Below are positions 25,201-40,200 of a stretch of 64,000 bases of DNA, in pieces (position 1 is the first letter of the stretch; each line of letters opens with the position of its first letter). Source of the DNA: Haliclystus octoradiatus (lineage: Eukaryota; Cnidaria; Staurozoa; Stauromedusae; Haliclystidae); the NCBI GenBank assembly GCA_916610825.1, contig OU744450.1, positions 11,401,380-11,465,379 of the forward strand. Reading direction: 5' to 3'. A program made the position numbers and the translations under genes. The notes beneath the pieces are model-generated. The model worked only from the letters and a program-made list of their open reading frames with translations. It ran no database searches and was not told where the DNA came from.

Positions 25201-28200
25201 AAAGTGTAAAGTTTTGAATCTCTATACTGGCAATAAAGGCTACATCAATACCTTTGTCATTACAACATGCACATATTGATCAAAATACAGCTGGCGTGTG
25301 GTGTGTTTGGGCCAAGAAAATTTACATGCATTGCAAGGAGGGGAGGGGGTTGTGGTCAAATCACAATATATGTAATTTTGGTTGGTGTTGGTGTCAGACA
25401 GGGCATTCAGCCACACACACATTTGAAAATATGAGGCACAATAGCATGAATGAGAGTAGTTGAAAAGAAAAAGTAGTGCTGGAAAGTGTTACGGTAGGTG
25501 GCTATTCCTTGTCTTAGAGATGATGAGTTCTCTCGTGCTTGCTAAGACTATATGTTTATCCCCAATGATTCATTTAAAAACAGATTTACTTTTAGGATTA
25601 TTGATTACGATGATTGTGTTCAATGTGGCTGTTTGGATATTTCAGAGAGTGGCTATTTACCCAATATTACTAATATAGGAAGTGTGAGCTGTTTTAATTA
25701 CATTTCAAAAGCAATCATATCCAAAAGTATTCTGAGCAGAGCGTCCATTTTAATCTTGAATAGGGAGAAAAAGACTGAGCAATTATATAAAATGCAAACA
25801 GTTATACAACAAATATAGACATACAAAATAAAAACATCAAAAATCACTCCCTGTGAAAATAGATCATAAGATCATGAACATTGCCCAATTGTTCATGAAA
25901 AATTTGGCCATTTCACATTCATGAACCGGTTCATAAACTATTCATGAACGGACAAGGAAATGATCATGAACTGTTCATGCACTCATGATTTGTTTTCACA
26001 GGAGCACTATATTTTATCTTGATTCAATCAAACTTGATTTACTACCTCCCCCCTACCTATAGGTGTAGATAAAATGTGGCGCATTAAAGCCAGATAGAAT
26101 AATAGAGTTTGTATGATTAGCTCAAATGTACGATGTAACGCAAACGCCCAGGACTTACATTGTACTTATCCAATTATCATCAAATGCACTTGCTCAATAT
26201 TTTTGATAAAGCTAAACTAGAAAGTACCTTTAGGGTATCAAAACTAGGAGGTTTGCATATAAACAAGGATTTCAACTATTACTTATTTCACAATGTGTTG
26301 GTTTTACACAGGCTACACTGCACTTAAAACATGCCATTTTCTGCAAGTACAGTGGTATTTTTGCAGTTCCGATGAACAAATTATTTTTATTTGCTGGCAA
26401 ATCAGTACATTGGTAACAGTTACAAGGGTCTGACAGAAAGTTTAGCCTCTTGGAATCGTTTTCGTTGGAAACATTTCAACATTTTCTTCTGAATTTCTCT
26501 GTTGAAATTTGACCTATAAGTCATAAAAGCATAATTTTTCTTCAGAACTTGCGCTAGCTTTCTGCAATCTAGAAATGCAGGATTTCCATTTTTGTCGGAT
26601 CTTGACAGGTCAAACCCCATTGTGTAATTACTCTTAATATCATGATCTGTTTGATATCGCTAATTTTTCAGATCCTGTTCTTTGTCAACCTCAACTATTT
26701 CATTTGGGTTACCATCGCTTATTACTACAATTTGTGACTGCACCAGGACAGTGATACTAACAAGGTTACATTGTATGATAGTGTCACCTTATTATAATCA
26801 ATGCCCTGATGCAGCTAACATTACCCATGTAAAAAAGTTCATGACCCAGTTCACATATCGGTTCATGAACTGTCCGTGATAACTCATGATCTGTTCATGA
26901 ACCCACAAAAGCAATGTTCATGAACTGTTCATGAAGTTTATGAACTGTTGTGATGCCATGATGAAGCCCCAGCGGCGTCATCCACAGTATCGCTCCAGAT
27001 TATTGCATATAAAGCAAGGTGTTGACCAACTTATTCATAAATGTTTACAAGATTTACGGTCAGCGTACTCACCAATTCAACCTTCTAAGAAACTGGTTAT
27101 GCCAATTTTCAAATAAAATACTCCTGCTTGGATGAAGTGACATAATTAAGTAACTATAGCTACAATCATTTGCAAAATAAAAAATAAAAAAACTTACCAC
27201 TTCAACTCCATTTGGGACTGTTAGACCTTGCGGTACTTTATATTTGAGAGTTGTTAATAGTTCTGCAGCTTTTGCTTTTGCAGCAATTTGGGATTGTCGA
27301 ACTAAAAACAAAACAAAGTAAAATTATGACATAATCAATATGTTCTATAAATTTATACAAATAATTGCGTATTTCTTCTTTTCAATGTCTATTTCTATTT
27401 TATTTATTCTTTAATGAAACAATTACTACTCAATCTATCACTCAGATAATTTGAAACCTAATCATTTTAAAAGCTAAAAAATATTTAAGTATTAATATGT
27501 CTATAGCTTAGCTAGGCCCAAAATAAACAAGCATCTGTGCTTATTGGGTCGACTAAAGTCATGTAATTACTTGTAACATTTATTTGATTGGAATACATAT
27601 TCATATTGTTGGATGAAGTCATCAATTTAAATATCTATTTAACAATACGATCACTACATATTTTAAAAATTACTTGGTATACAAAGAAGGTCCAAGAAAA
27701 AGAGATAGACCTAGAAAAGTTGATCATCCTCTGCTAGTAAATGAACTGGCCGCCTCTGACACAATTTAAAGAATTTTATGAAATGCTATTGGCGCTGTAA
27801 TCAAGCAGTGTGGCTCTAGATTAGCCCATTATGGGTAATTTTTTCACTATCATAGATGTTTTTGAAACTAAGAAATTAACTCACAGTCATTAAATGATAA
27901 TAATTTGTTTAGTCTCACATGATGTTTCTTCGTTTATAAAAAATATCCAAGTTGAGAAAACAATTAAAATGTTAGCAGATAATTATTTGAAAGATAAGTG
28001 GTTTAATGAAACTGATAAGTTATCAATGACAGAAGAAGAATTGCCGGAAGTATTATTTTTGGATATAAAAACCAGTTATTCCAGTTCAATGGTGTGCTTT
28101 ATGAACAGTATGATGGGGTTGCAATGGGTTCCCCTTTGGGGTCACTACATGGCCAACACATAATCATGTGTTAACGGTATTTAGAAAATGACCTAGATGA

Positions 28201-31200
28201 TAAAAATCTTTTACTGAGGTATTATTGGAGGTATTTAGATGGCACTATTGCTATAATGCCAAATGAAAAAGGCTACTCAGATATTAAATAGCATTTCAAA
28301 TCTAAATTTCACAATGGAAATAGAGGAAAGAGAAAAACTAACATTTGTTGGAATGCAGCTACATAACAATGATAATCATATTAAAACGTCTGTTTATCAC
28401 AAACAAACTGATATTGGTTTACTCATTCAAACCATTTACGAAATGTAGCCAATCAATTCTGTGTGTTAAGGCACTGTGAACTCAATTTAATGAGTTTCCA
28501 TCTCAAGTATGGAGGCCGAAGAACCTGGTGAAGGATATTGTGATGAAATATTCAATTATGTTGAGGTGTTGGATGCAACATGGATAAAACTCTAAACTCA
28601 AGCAAAAACTAAAAGTTGTAACAGCTACAGTCGTTCAACATTAATTGGTCTGAGAATGGCATTGAAAGACATTTAAACAATTCGTCTTTTAAGAGAGGAT
28701 TTCATCTATCCTCTGACCCTCTGAAAGTAATAAACAATCTTTTAAAACATAAGATGAAACGTAAAGAAAATGTAAACATGGAGCCAAAACAAAAGGCTAA
28801 AATTGAGAACGCCAGGTGTGTTTTCATTTAACCCAGTATTCCTCCAAAATAATGTGTGGTTCAATACCCTTTTTTGGTGTGTGCCATGTAGAGGCCAATG
28901 CTATATGACAAAAAGCAGTTTCATATTTGATGTTGACGATGATGGTCGGCAATATATCACAATGAGTTACGCTGAGCTCACCAAAAGCCACCAAGAAGAT
29001 TTTCAAGATGTCCAATTGTTTAAGAGTATGGGTAGATCATACTGCAATGATAGTCCAAATGATGGTTATGCTGTGTTGCAATTGTATCTGTCATAACTAA
29101 ATCCAGAATGTGATTGTCTGTTTCAATACCCCAAACGTAATTAGGTATCAGAATCTACAATAAGTTACGAAAATAGACCAGTTGGTATAAAAACGTTAGG
29201 AGAAATGATGAAGATCTCCAGCAAGGAAGCACAGTAATCCAAAATCTACATTAGCCATTGTGTTAGAGTGACATCTATAACTTTTTAGTCAGACACAGGT
29301 CTAAGCAGTCGTCACATTATTACTAATTCAGGACAATAGTGAGTAGTGAGCAGTCCATTAAAAATTACAACGACAGAGCATCATCAGAACAATTGAAATC
29401 TTGTAGTGATGTTGTCAGTGATGCTCTTCATGAACTACCAAGCACTTCGTCTGCTTCATTGAGTTGAGCTGATTCCACAAGAGATACAAAGAATATTTAA
29501 ATACAAAAGAAGTTATGATTTTAGGGAGCCTTGCGGAAAACTACAAACTGGTCTTTGAAGATTAAATGCAATTGCTACCAATAGGAATCAGCCACATTGT
29601 ACTCTTCATCCTCTGGTCATACATGTTAGCAAAAAGACGGTAAACTAATAAGACATTATCTTTGCTTTATCACTGATAACCTGCATCACGACACAGCCTT
29701 TGTTCACAAGATAATGAGAAAAGCAAATACTGCAATAATTCAATTTCAAAAGACATTGAAACTTGTACATTTGATGGTGATGCGTTTTATATATGACTGT
29801 AGTTTCAATAATTTAGGTCTACATTGCTTGACAAACAACAACATTTTTAAGATGTAAGATATCATTTTGAGTTAGTATATTGAATTCATATGTTTTTTTA
29901 TTTTGCTAATTTCTCAACCAAAATTGTAAATATTTATGGTGGTTTTGAATTTGAATATTTCTGTTTTTCTTGTCGGTTTTTACAATTTGTTTCTGGGCCA
30001 GCTCTGACAGCAGTGCAAGGCTATGAAGCTCCTGGTCCAGGTAAACTGCAACAATAATTAGATTGTTTAGATGAAAGATATGGGCAGGAATTTTCCATTG
30101 TTCAGCAATGTACATGCAGCACGCATGTCTAAAATCCGTAACAGATTGCAAACAAGTAAAATCAGGAAACACCATCCTGTTTTGTGAATTTGTTAGTAAA
30201 GTCAGGGCAGCAAGAAATACTTTGAATTTCAATTATAATTGCTTGAGTGAAATATCTAATGATGGCATTTTCAAAATAGTTTCAAAAACACCAGAGAACA
30301 TAATCAACAAATGGTTGAATGAAGTTGGCAAGCAAGGGAAGCCAAACAGAACCAACAATTGATCATTTAATCAAAATTCTTGATCGCCAAGCCAACACAC
30401 ATAAAATGATCCAATATTTGACAGATTGAAAAACCAAACTTCACAAACATATAACTGTGTGATTTATGTTTAGATATATTGCGTGTTGTCCCTTCCTGTG
30501 ATCATAGCCATGATGTAATTTATGATGTAATGTAAACTTGTAAAGTCTGCCAGCTGACTGCGGGATCGCAGGTCAGCGGTGATTGTTATTATATAAAACT
30601 GAGTTTGAAGTCATGTTCAGGGACTCGCGTTTAGAGTTCGTTGAGGGACCAGTTAACATGACAATTATTTGAATCAATTACTGTGTCGTTTATGTCTCCC
30701 TCACATCAACCATAGTCTTACAACAACAAAAGCCACAAACCATGGAATAGCAACATTGGCACTAATTCGTATCCAATTCGAAGAGATGGAATTTCAAAAG
30801 CGCTTCGAATTTGTAAAATCAAAAGCATTGTGTTTCAGGAGGCTAAATTTTAATTTAGACTATCCAAACCGCACTGTCGCACGTTAGTAGTAAGGTCAAA
30901 GAGCTTACTAGTCAAAGAGTTGGTTCAAGGTCAGCAGTGAGAAATTATGTGTATGAGTTACAGAGCAGATGGATTTGATGACCTTATATTAGCAAGGTGA
31001 CTATTGAGGTACCTTGTGCAAGGTATCAGTGACCTTCTTGTTCGAATTCGCTAGCTTGCTGCATTGATTATTAAGCCAACACTTTATTTGAAAAGAAAAA
31101 GGCGTTGATTACACTAAAAGACCATAAAGTTAATTCCAAGAATAACCCAACATGCAGATTGATAAACCCAGTAAAAAGGGAATTTGGAAAGATAAAAAAA

Positions 31201-34200
31201 TTTACACTTGAGAAAATCAATAACCACATTAGACAGAAAACCTCTTTTAACCAATGGAGAAATACATCCTCAGTCATTGAAAGGTTTACTACTATACCAA
31301 ATAAACAAAAGCACGCATTCATAACCTTCAATATTGAAAATTTCTACCCGTCAATCACGAAAGACCTTCTGTCCAAATCCATTAGCATTGCAAAAGAATT
31401 TATAAAAATTCCGCAGCAGGATATCGACACAATAATGCACTTGCGAAGATCCTTATTGTTTGACAGCAGTGATACAATGTCCCCTGCGAAAAAAATCCAT
31501 GAGTTCATGAACAGTTCATGAACAGTTCATGTACAGTTCATGAACAATTCATGAATTTCATGAACAGTTCATGAAAATTTTTTGTTGGTTCATAAACAGT
31601 TCATGAACAGTTCATGAACAATCACAAAGAGTTCATGAACACTTCATGAACCGGGGATGGGTCAAAAAAGACAACAACTTCTTGCTTTTCGATGTCACAA
31701 TGGGAAGCTACGACAGAGTGGAAGTCTGTGAATTAAGGTAGTAGGATTGATTAGTAGGAGTAAATTTTAAGAAAGCATGACATCAATCAAGTAGGTCTTT
31801 TTTAGAAACGATGGAATTACACTCCTTAATAACGCAAACAGAAAGACCGAAGAAGCTAATAACAAAGGTATTTAAATACAATGACCTTGCAATTTGTATC
31901 GTATAGAGCCTCAAAATCTCCAATTTTCTAGATGTTACGTTAACTGATTGATATCTGAAATCACGAACAATACAATAGCTTTGAATTTCAGCGAGTAAAT
32001 ACAGTATCAGTATAACACTGCCTTCATTTAACACCTGCTATATATGTTCATCAGGTCCATTTTGGAAATTATCCAATTGTTATCATTTAACATTATCAAG
32101 TTTATCATATAAAATACAAAATTCAATAAATAACAAATTAGCCATTTCTTCTAAGGTTTCTCATATGAAGAGGATGTATGTAGTGGTTTAATATTTTACT
32201 TTTATATACGTGATAGAGTCAGGCAACTTACGAGGTATGATTAATATATATTTAATATATACGAAATTGAGGCTACGCTACTACAGATACCCAAATATTT
32301 GATGTTGCTACTTAATTTCATGTGCAGACACAGGCAGCAACCCAAGTGTAGGCCTTTCAGTAGAAGCCCAAAGAAATGCGTTGTTGATGCAATTGAGGTG
32401 AGATACAAGTAACTGCTCTCCAAAGTTATTATCGAGCCAGTCAGAAAACAACACAACTTTGCTACCTGAATATGTGCTTGTTCTATTGACAATTGATACA
32501 AATCAGTAAAATGGCCATACAATGTTTATCCATATCTTCGGACAATAAAGGGTTATCTAGCCATGGAAAATGTTCAAATGATAGTTAATCATAATTTAAT
32601 AAAGTGGAAATTTGATAGGTAACACTTTTTTGAAAGACTACGATTAATCATTCCATTGTATTTCAGAGAGCTGAACCCTACTCAATTAGAGCTTGGAAGC
32701 AGCAACAACAACTGCATATGCCTGGAGGAAAGAGCTAACATAGCTGTAGAGTCCTGTGGCCATGTTTTACTTTGCAGTATTTGTGCTGAGGGATTTTTAA
32801 CTCATGTACAAATTCTGCAATGTCCTTATTGTAGAACAACAATATGTTTCATTATTAATCATTTCTAGGAATGGGAATATGTATTTATGTGTAATACTCG
32901 TAGCAATAGATTATAAAAAGTTGTCTGAGATAATTTAACAGTTATAATATTTTTGATGTTATAATATAAAGTTAAGATTTTATGACGTAGCCTAACTGTT
33001 TTGAGAATTTCATTGTGCAGCACATGTGTCGTTATTGTCTTACAATCCTTGCATTGGTATTACTTGATCTTATTTAAGTTGATCTTGATCTCTAAGTTAA
33101 TTATGCATACAGTACAATTATCCACATATACAATATATTAGGGTGCTCAGATTGTGTACTCAGATACAAACACAGAGGTGTGAACCTGGTGTGAATGAGA
33201 CATGAAATAGGCTTGAAAAATCACAATATTCGACAGTTTACACATTTACATATTTTTGAAGGTGTGAATACATTTTTGTCATGGCATATAGGGTAAGGGG
33301 GCCAACATGTCCGTCTCAAAAACGAGTGTTTGTCTTTGTTATCTGTATATATTTGACTTCTATGGCCATCAAAATAAATTAATTTAAAAGATTATCATAT
33401 ATTTGAAATGTTAATTACAGATGCCATATTATAAATTTAAAATAAAATAAATATTAAAGCTTTTCCTTTGTCATCTATGACTCTATATATTGAATTTCAC
33501 TTTTCATAACTGATAACATTTATAGCTATTCAACATAGAATTAAGTTTTACATTATATTCTGTTTTATCTAACATTGAGCACTTTCATAAATTTGAGTTT
33601 ACATTCCGTTGCACAACATTCCGTGCACAACAATTTATTCATGTCATTCTTCATTCCTTCTCTTTTGTTTTCCTTGTTTTCTTTGTATAACAGTAAATAT
33701 TGTTTCATATTTGTTTTGTTTTGTGTTGTATCCATAATTATTACCGCTGTAGACCATCTCTTCCGTTTAGTGTTTAGTGCGTTCTAGTCGCATAATTTCA
33801 ATAGATTATGTAAATTACTTTATAACTATAAATGCAATATAAAGCCCGTTCTCTCTCTCTCTTTTACTTGCCTGACAATGATTTATGAACAAATTGAAAC
33901 CGTTGCAGATTATCATGTGATTTATTTGTTGCTACTCAGCATAATGAGGTCGAAATTAAAGGGTCTAACTGCATCGAAATTTCACCCTCCCACATTATCC
34001 GGTAATTTTGCATAACTTTTTGCGCTGTTTCAAATGATATGGATATTATCAACATTAGATTTTGATAAACCTTTCAAACTTACTGATAAATTTTTCACAA
34101 GGTTTGCAGACTCATTTTTGACAATGATTTCTAAGCGCGGTCAAAGTGTTATCATGGCGGATGAGGGAGATATCTCAAATTCAGGATTGAATGCTGTGCG

Positions 34201-37200
34201 AACCCAAACAATGTCAGCTGCACAAATACTTCCTATTCCCTGGGAATATCAATGCAACAATTCTGAAAGGAATGCTGAAAGGAATGCTGAAACTCGCAAA
34301 AAATAGAAAAAGTTTGTTCAATTACATCGAGATCAATTGGAACCAACAAATACTTTACATTTATGCTCAGCGCACTTTCTGTCGATTTGCTGCACCAGAA
34401 GGCAAGATATCAACATTTTTAGTGATACAGAAGGAATTTCTATGGCAAAATATTTGGCCAGAACAGCAATGCCAACTGTAGACAAACCGTTATTTGACTT
34501 TGATGCTGCTACTCACAAAAATTGACACGAAGGTTAAATTTGAGAAGGCGTATTTCAGAGCAGAAAAATATTACCGGTAACCGTCTGACAAAAAAGATAT
34601 TACAGCATCATATACTTTCAGTCTATTGCAATGAATTACTGTCATTTGCAAGGACAAAATCCACCAAAGTCATCCTTACTACAAGCAATTTCATCTCTAA
34701 AACGTAATAAGAAGATCATCGAAACGAAGCCAGATAAGGGAAACGGTATTGTAATTCTTAACAAAGATTATTATGATAAATTAAATTATAGGATAAATTT
34801 AAATTTGTAGACCCAAATAAAAATCGTAGAGGGAGACTTGCAAAACATCCCAATCCGCTCTATTATATAGAGAGAATGGTTAGTAAGTGTATAGTAAAGG
34901 AATTTTACCAGAAACTTTAACAACAAAAGACTAGCACATTTATATGGCCTACAGAAAATCCAGTATTATCTGCAGTAAGATCATACAACTTTTTTCTAAC
35001 AAAATGGCTGGATGAAAAACTAAAACCTTTTGCTACTAATAATTTCACTGTATCAGACCTTATGGCTTCTTTCGATGTGAGCGTTTACCAATGCCCCATT
35101 ACTGGAAAGATTTGAAATTCCACTTACAGACGCTACTTCTAACAATTGGTTTAACCAAAAGTATTCCTTAAATGTAAATGCCTGGTGATCTAAGTAATTT
35201 ATTGTTGATCAGTACTAAGGCTCAATTTGCTTATTTCTGGACAAGCTTGTTATCGTAATTGTTTTAATGCGAGAATTATCAAAGAGATGAAACACGTCTG
35301 TTTACTAGCTGTGTTTATTTTGAACTCCTAACATTTACAAACGTCATAGTGTTGGCTAACACTTGACAGGATTGATTATAACATGATAGTGTGATTCGAT
35401 AAGTACCTGCACGGTATCATGACATCTCCCTTTTTTCATGGGTAGACAAAACAATAAAACTATTTTAATAACTTTTTTAACAATAATCAATTCTGTATAA
35501 TTTAATATCAAATAATCCAAATACGCTGATATAACATTAATAAAACTTCTGTAACAATAAGAATGAATATAATGTTTTAACTTTAAGAATGTCAGTAAAA
35601 CTTATTAGTTATTAATTATGACCACATTTTTTTAAGCGGTACAATAAGTCAACCACTTCGTGTTGTTTTTTCGTTGTTATCATTTGTGCGTTCGTTAACA
35701 TCTATATCTTTTCCTACAGTAGGTGGTAATGGTTCATCATCAATTTGATAATCATCATAATTGTCATCATCATCATCAGCGGTTGGAATTAATAATAGGT
35801 GACGACGATTTCGCACTAATCCTGAACCCTTGGTAGTTTTTACAACATATCTCCTTATACTGGGCTCTGCTTTTATGATCTGCCATCACGATATTGTAAT
35901 GACACTGCAAGTATGTATTAGATTGCGACGAAGTCGAAATATTTGCATGTGAAATTTATAATAATTTACCAATCAGTCAGCCAAGACTTAATAGTATTCA
36001 TCACGCTGCAAAAAGTGATGTCATATTACAACAAGTGAAGTCTAATGTGTTGAACGGCTGGCCAAAATCAAGTCAGCTCATAACAGAAGTAAAACGCTTT
36101 AAAGAAGCAAAGAACAATTTAAGTGTTATACATATCGGCTTTTAATAGATCCGATATCGGTGATAATTTTGTCGCAAGATCAGGTATAAATTTACCTAAA
36201 TAATTTACCATACCAATAATGGTTCTCAATTCAGCTATATTAGTGGGTGCACATAAATTTTTTATTGATTTTATGCGTTCTGGATTTGCTTTAATTCCAT
36301 CTTTCGAAATAATGTGGCCAAAATACTTTACTTCATTACATGAGAATTGACATTATTCTCGGTTTAGTTTTAAATCTGACTCTTTTATCCTCTTTAATAC
36401 CTTCTGTAATCGTTCATCGTGTTCTGCCTTCGTTTCCCCATAAACAAGGATGTCGTCCATATCACTGCACAGCCAGATAAATCTTCAAGTAAAATAATAA
36501 GTTGAAATATTTAGGGTGCCGACGTTATTCCCATTGGAATCCTTTCAAAACAATATCTGCCAAACGGCGTATTTAAGGTTGTTAATTTACAGCTCAATTC
36601 CAATGGAATTTGATAATATCCCCCAGCTGCGTCTAAAGCAGAAAACCAGGTAGATCCTATTAAATCAGGTGCAATGCCCTCAAGATTTGGTAACATAAAA
36701 TTTTCTCTTTTAATTGATGCATTCAACTTCTTAAAATCTACACAGATTCGTATGGCCCTGTTTTTCTTGACTACGGGTACCATTGGTGCACCCCAGTCTG
36801 TTGGCTCTGTTACTTGTCTAATAATGTCATGCTTCTGCATACGCTGTAACTCTGTCTTAACTTTATCTCTTATCGGAAATGGTACACGACGCGGAGTTGA
36901 CAGACAATACTGTTCAGCTGGTGACTGTATTGTGATTTTAACTGGTGTAGTTTTCATCTGTCCGTGTGTATCAAACACAGAGGCGAATTCATCTTGTACC
37001 TCGCTAACTCTAGCTATGAGACCAAGTCCCAAGCAAATTTTTCGGCTTAAGAAATTCCCTTTTGCATGCTTTGCTACAAATATAACAACATCGGAAGATT
37101 TTTGATTATATGAAACCTCAGTATTAAATTTCCCAATGCATTTCATTTCCCCTCCAGGTGATATTAACTTTTGCCGTACATCTAATAATCTTGGTAATGG

Positions 37201-40200
37201 TGACAAACTCTTAAAAACATTTTCAGAGATGACAGTAACATCCGCACCAGTGTCGATTTTAAATGTGACCTCTGTATTTACAATCTTGATGGAAACTAAC
37301 CACAGATCATTATCTTTATCGTTATGAATGTTGTCCAGATTAAAATCCCCGTCATCTGCCTCGTCAGTGCTATCAGTATATGCGTCTTGTTCTATCGCCT
37401 GGACTGATTTTGAGAGGTAAAATTTACTGTGATGACCATTTTTATGGCATTTGTGGCATTCTTTGCCATAAGCAGGACATTTGTTTTTCATGTGTCTTGT
37501 GCCACAGCGGCCACAATTATTCACGTTGCTTCCCTTCTGTTCTGATTTGTCCCTAGCTCGACTTTTATATTGTTGGTACTTTCTCTTAGAAATGGCTTCA
37601 ACGTCTACATTGGTAGTGTTGTCTTGTTTCTTCATTTGTGATTTCACCATTTCTGTTTGGCGAGCAATGTCAATCGCTTTCTCTAGGGTGAGGTCAGTCG
37701 TTAGCTGTAGTTTTGTCTCACCTGGCGGTCTTTTAGTCCGATTACTAGGCGATCACGTATCTGCTCGTTTATGTTGATATAGTGGCAATGCTGTGACAAC
37801 AGCCTTAATTGTCTGATATACTCTTCAACGGTTTTCCCTTGTGATTGTGTCTTCTCTTGGAATACCGCCCTTTTGTGGATAATAGTCCTCTTAGGAATAA
37901 AGTAGTTGGTGAATTGGTTTGTCAAACCTTCGTAATATTCATCAGGATTTTTCTCCTTATCCACCGCACTTTTTCCACTTGTTGAGGGTAAAGTTTGGTC
38001 CCACGTGAAAGTTTTCATTATTCTGGCTCCCTCTTTACTGCCCATGCAGTATAATAGAGCATCCCTTTGACCTTCGCCATCTTCTTTATTCAACTTCGTT
38101 GCTCGTCTGAACCTGTTGAATTTGTCAAGCCAGTCTTCCCACTCTTCTGGTCGGAAGCTAAACTTATTGGGTTGATTGTATCTTGCCATAGTATTATTAT
38201 AATTATTGACAGAAAATCTAAACCACATCTGACACCATGTTTTAAAGCGAAAATTATCAAAGAGATGAAACACGTCTGTTTACTAACTGTGTTTATTTTG
38301 AACTCCTAACATTTACAAACGTCATAGTGTGGGCTAACACTTGACAGGATTAATTATGACATGATAGTGTGATTCGATAGGTACCTGCACGATATCATGA
38401 CAGTAATGGGTTATGGGATACATGTGACGAGCGGTTTTACACTTTAATACAATCTTCACTAAGTTTTCTGTTATGGTTGCTTAGTGAAGATTTAATCATG
38501 AAAGAGTTTCTACAAAATATATGTATGACATCAGTTGTTAGTAAATTTCAATATGCTCAAAGACAAAGAGAGAAGGATATAAGTTTTATATAGAAGGATA
38601 TATTCCTTTCGCGGACCTACTCTTCTCCGAAACAGGAACTGAATGTTTCATAAATGGCATTTGAGAAATTCACCAAAGGGAATTGTCAATATCTTGCTGG
38701 GGTAGATGACCAATGTTCCTATGTTATTGGTCTTATTTACCGAGCTAGAACATATTCAACGCTGCAACATGAAAGAGCTACCTTCAGACAACTCTTGTAC
38801 TTCAAGACCAATGCAATGGCTCGAGCCCTGGACAAGAAGTGTAAAGCCTATGAAGCTGAGTGATATGGAGTTCTCAAAATAAAAAAAGACAATACTTTGT
38901 TATCAGTAGTCAAATTAGCCTTTTACAAGGCTTCTCCTGAAGACGTCAACGATACTGTTATTCTCTAAGGACTAAACATTGGACTTGAGGCTATTCCGGA
39001 TAGTATTCCAAGTTGCACAATGGTAACTTTAACGAACAGACAGATGGAGTAGCTATGTTGATGATACCTTGGCAATTGTGGATAACGAAATACAGCACAT
39101 CTGCCAATACACTTTATGATTGAATTAGAAGACAAAAACAACTACAGTTTCTTGGAATCACACTAACCAGTATCACCACAGAAATATTCATTTCATGATT
39201 CAGCAATGACTTTCTTTCCTTTTGTGTAGGTGTCAATTATGTTTCAACAAGCCATCAACGCTTTAACGTTTATGGCACATGCCAATAAAAAACTCTGCAA
39301 AAGACGTAGAGAACCAATGAAGCCAGGCGTGGAAACAGAATTCCAACATTTATGTTCAGCAGATGTCAAATCAACTACCAAACTGTTTGGTGATGACTTG
39401 GCTAAACAGGTTAAAAATTTGACGGAACTTAAAATAAAGTTAGTAAAAAGGTTAAAAGTAATGTGTAAACCAGAAGGACGGGACAGCTACCGCCTTGTAG
39501 CCGCATCATTCACGCCTACCATCGGGGCACAAGAAAGGGAATAGTTATCCAAAAAAGACATGGATTCCAAGGTACATACTGCAGGACGTTTAAAATATTA
39601 CTCATCTGAATGGGACACTATAACATCGGATATTTTCATTCTAAATAGCATATTGAATTTATTGATGAACACTCACACCAAACGGAAGTGCAGAACATCT
39701 GCTTGTTTTTAATTGCTGAACACACTGCTATCAACACAGAAGTGTCTAGATTGCTTGATAAGGGGGTGATAACTCCAGCCACCACCACCACAACAACAAC
39801 AGCAACAACAACCAGCAGCAGCAGTAGCGGGACCATCACAAACCATCCACCAGCATCTACAATTAACCAAACCCTGTACAATTGAAACTATCTATAATCT
39901 TCAACCAGTACTACAAAATATGTTCCAGCTCATCATCGTACTTCTGAATGTGATATCTTAGGTAGATTTACCAGAGGTATTCTCTTTCAAAACCACAGAG
40001 CTGAGAGTTCCAAGAATGGACCAGGAGGACTTCAAGGCAATCAAACATACACTAACAAAAACAATCGATTACACACTCCAACTAAATTATTAACATCACC
40101 ACAACATAATAGCTTGAATTGTATCTATAATAACCTATTGAAATGCTTTATCATTACATCACCAAGCCAAACCTACAAACTGTCTGAATATCTCATGGCT

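Larger units (their letters stand above)
35260..38402 (-). mobile_element. Ty3/gypsy retrotransposon copy 2, degraded and rearranged
   Basis: Two 165-bp LTRs (35260-35424 and 38238-38402) differ at about eight sites. Direct GTAAT flanks (35255-35259 and 38403-38407) are the 5-bp target duplication. On the minus strand: 5' LTR at the right, a PBS starting TGG at 38237, gag, protease, partial RT, and a purine tract (AAAAAAGGGAGA) before the 3' LTR at the left. Most RNase H and integrase is missing, and one remaining Pol segment is inverted. Confidence 0.92.

Noticed and set aside
31500-31655. CRISPR array
   Set aside because: Units are 11-bp palindromes with almost no spacers, in a eukaryotic intron, without cas genes.
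38654-38863. Plus-strand 69-codon ORF (MAFEKFTKGNCQYLAG) as a host gene
   Set aside because: Lies among retroelement relics, no splice partners or recognisable domain; not enough to call.
39636-39881. Minus-strand ORF rich in Val
   Set aside because: Translation of the CCA/CAA/CAG microsatellite on the wrong strand.
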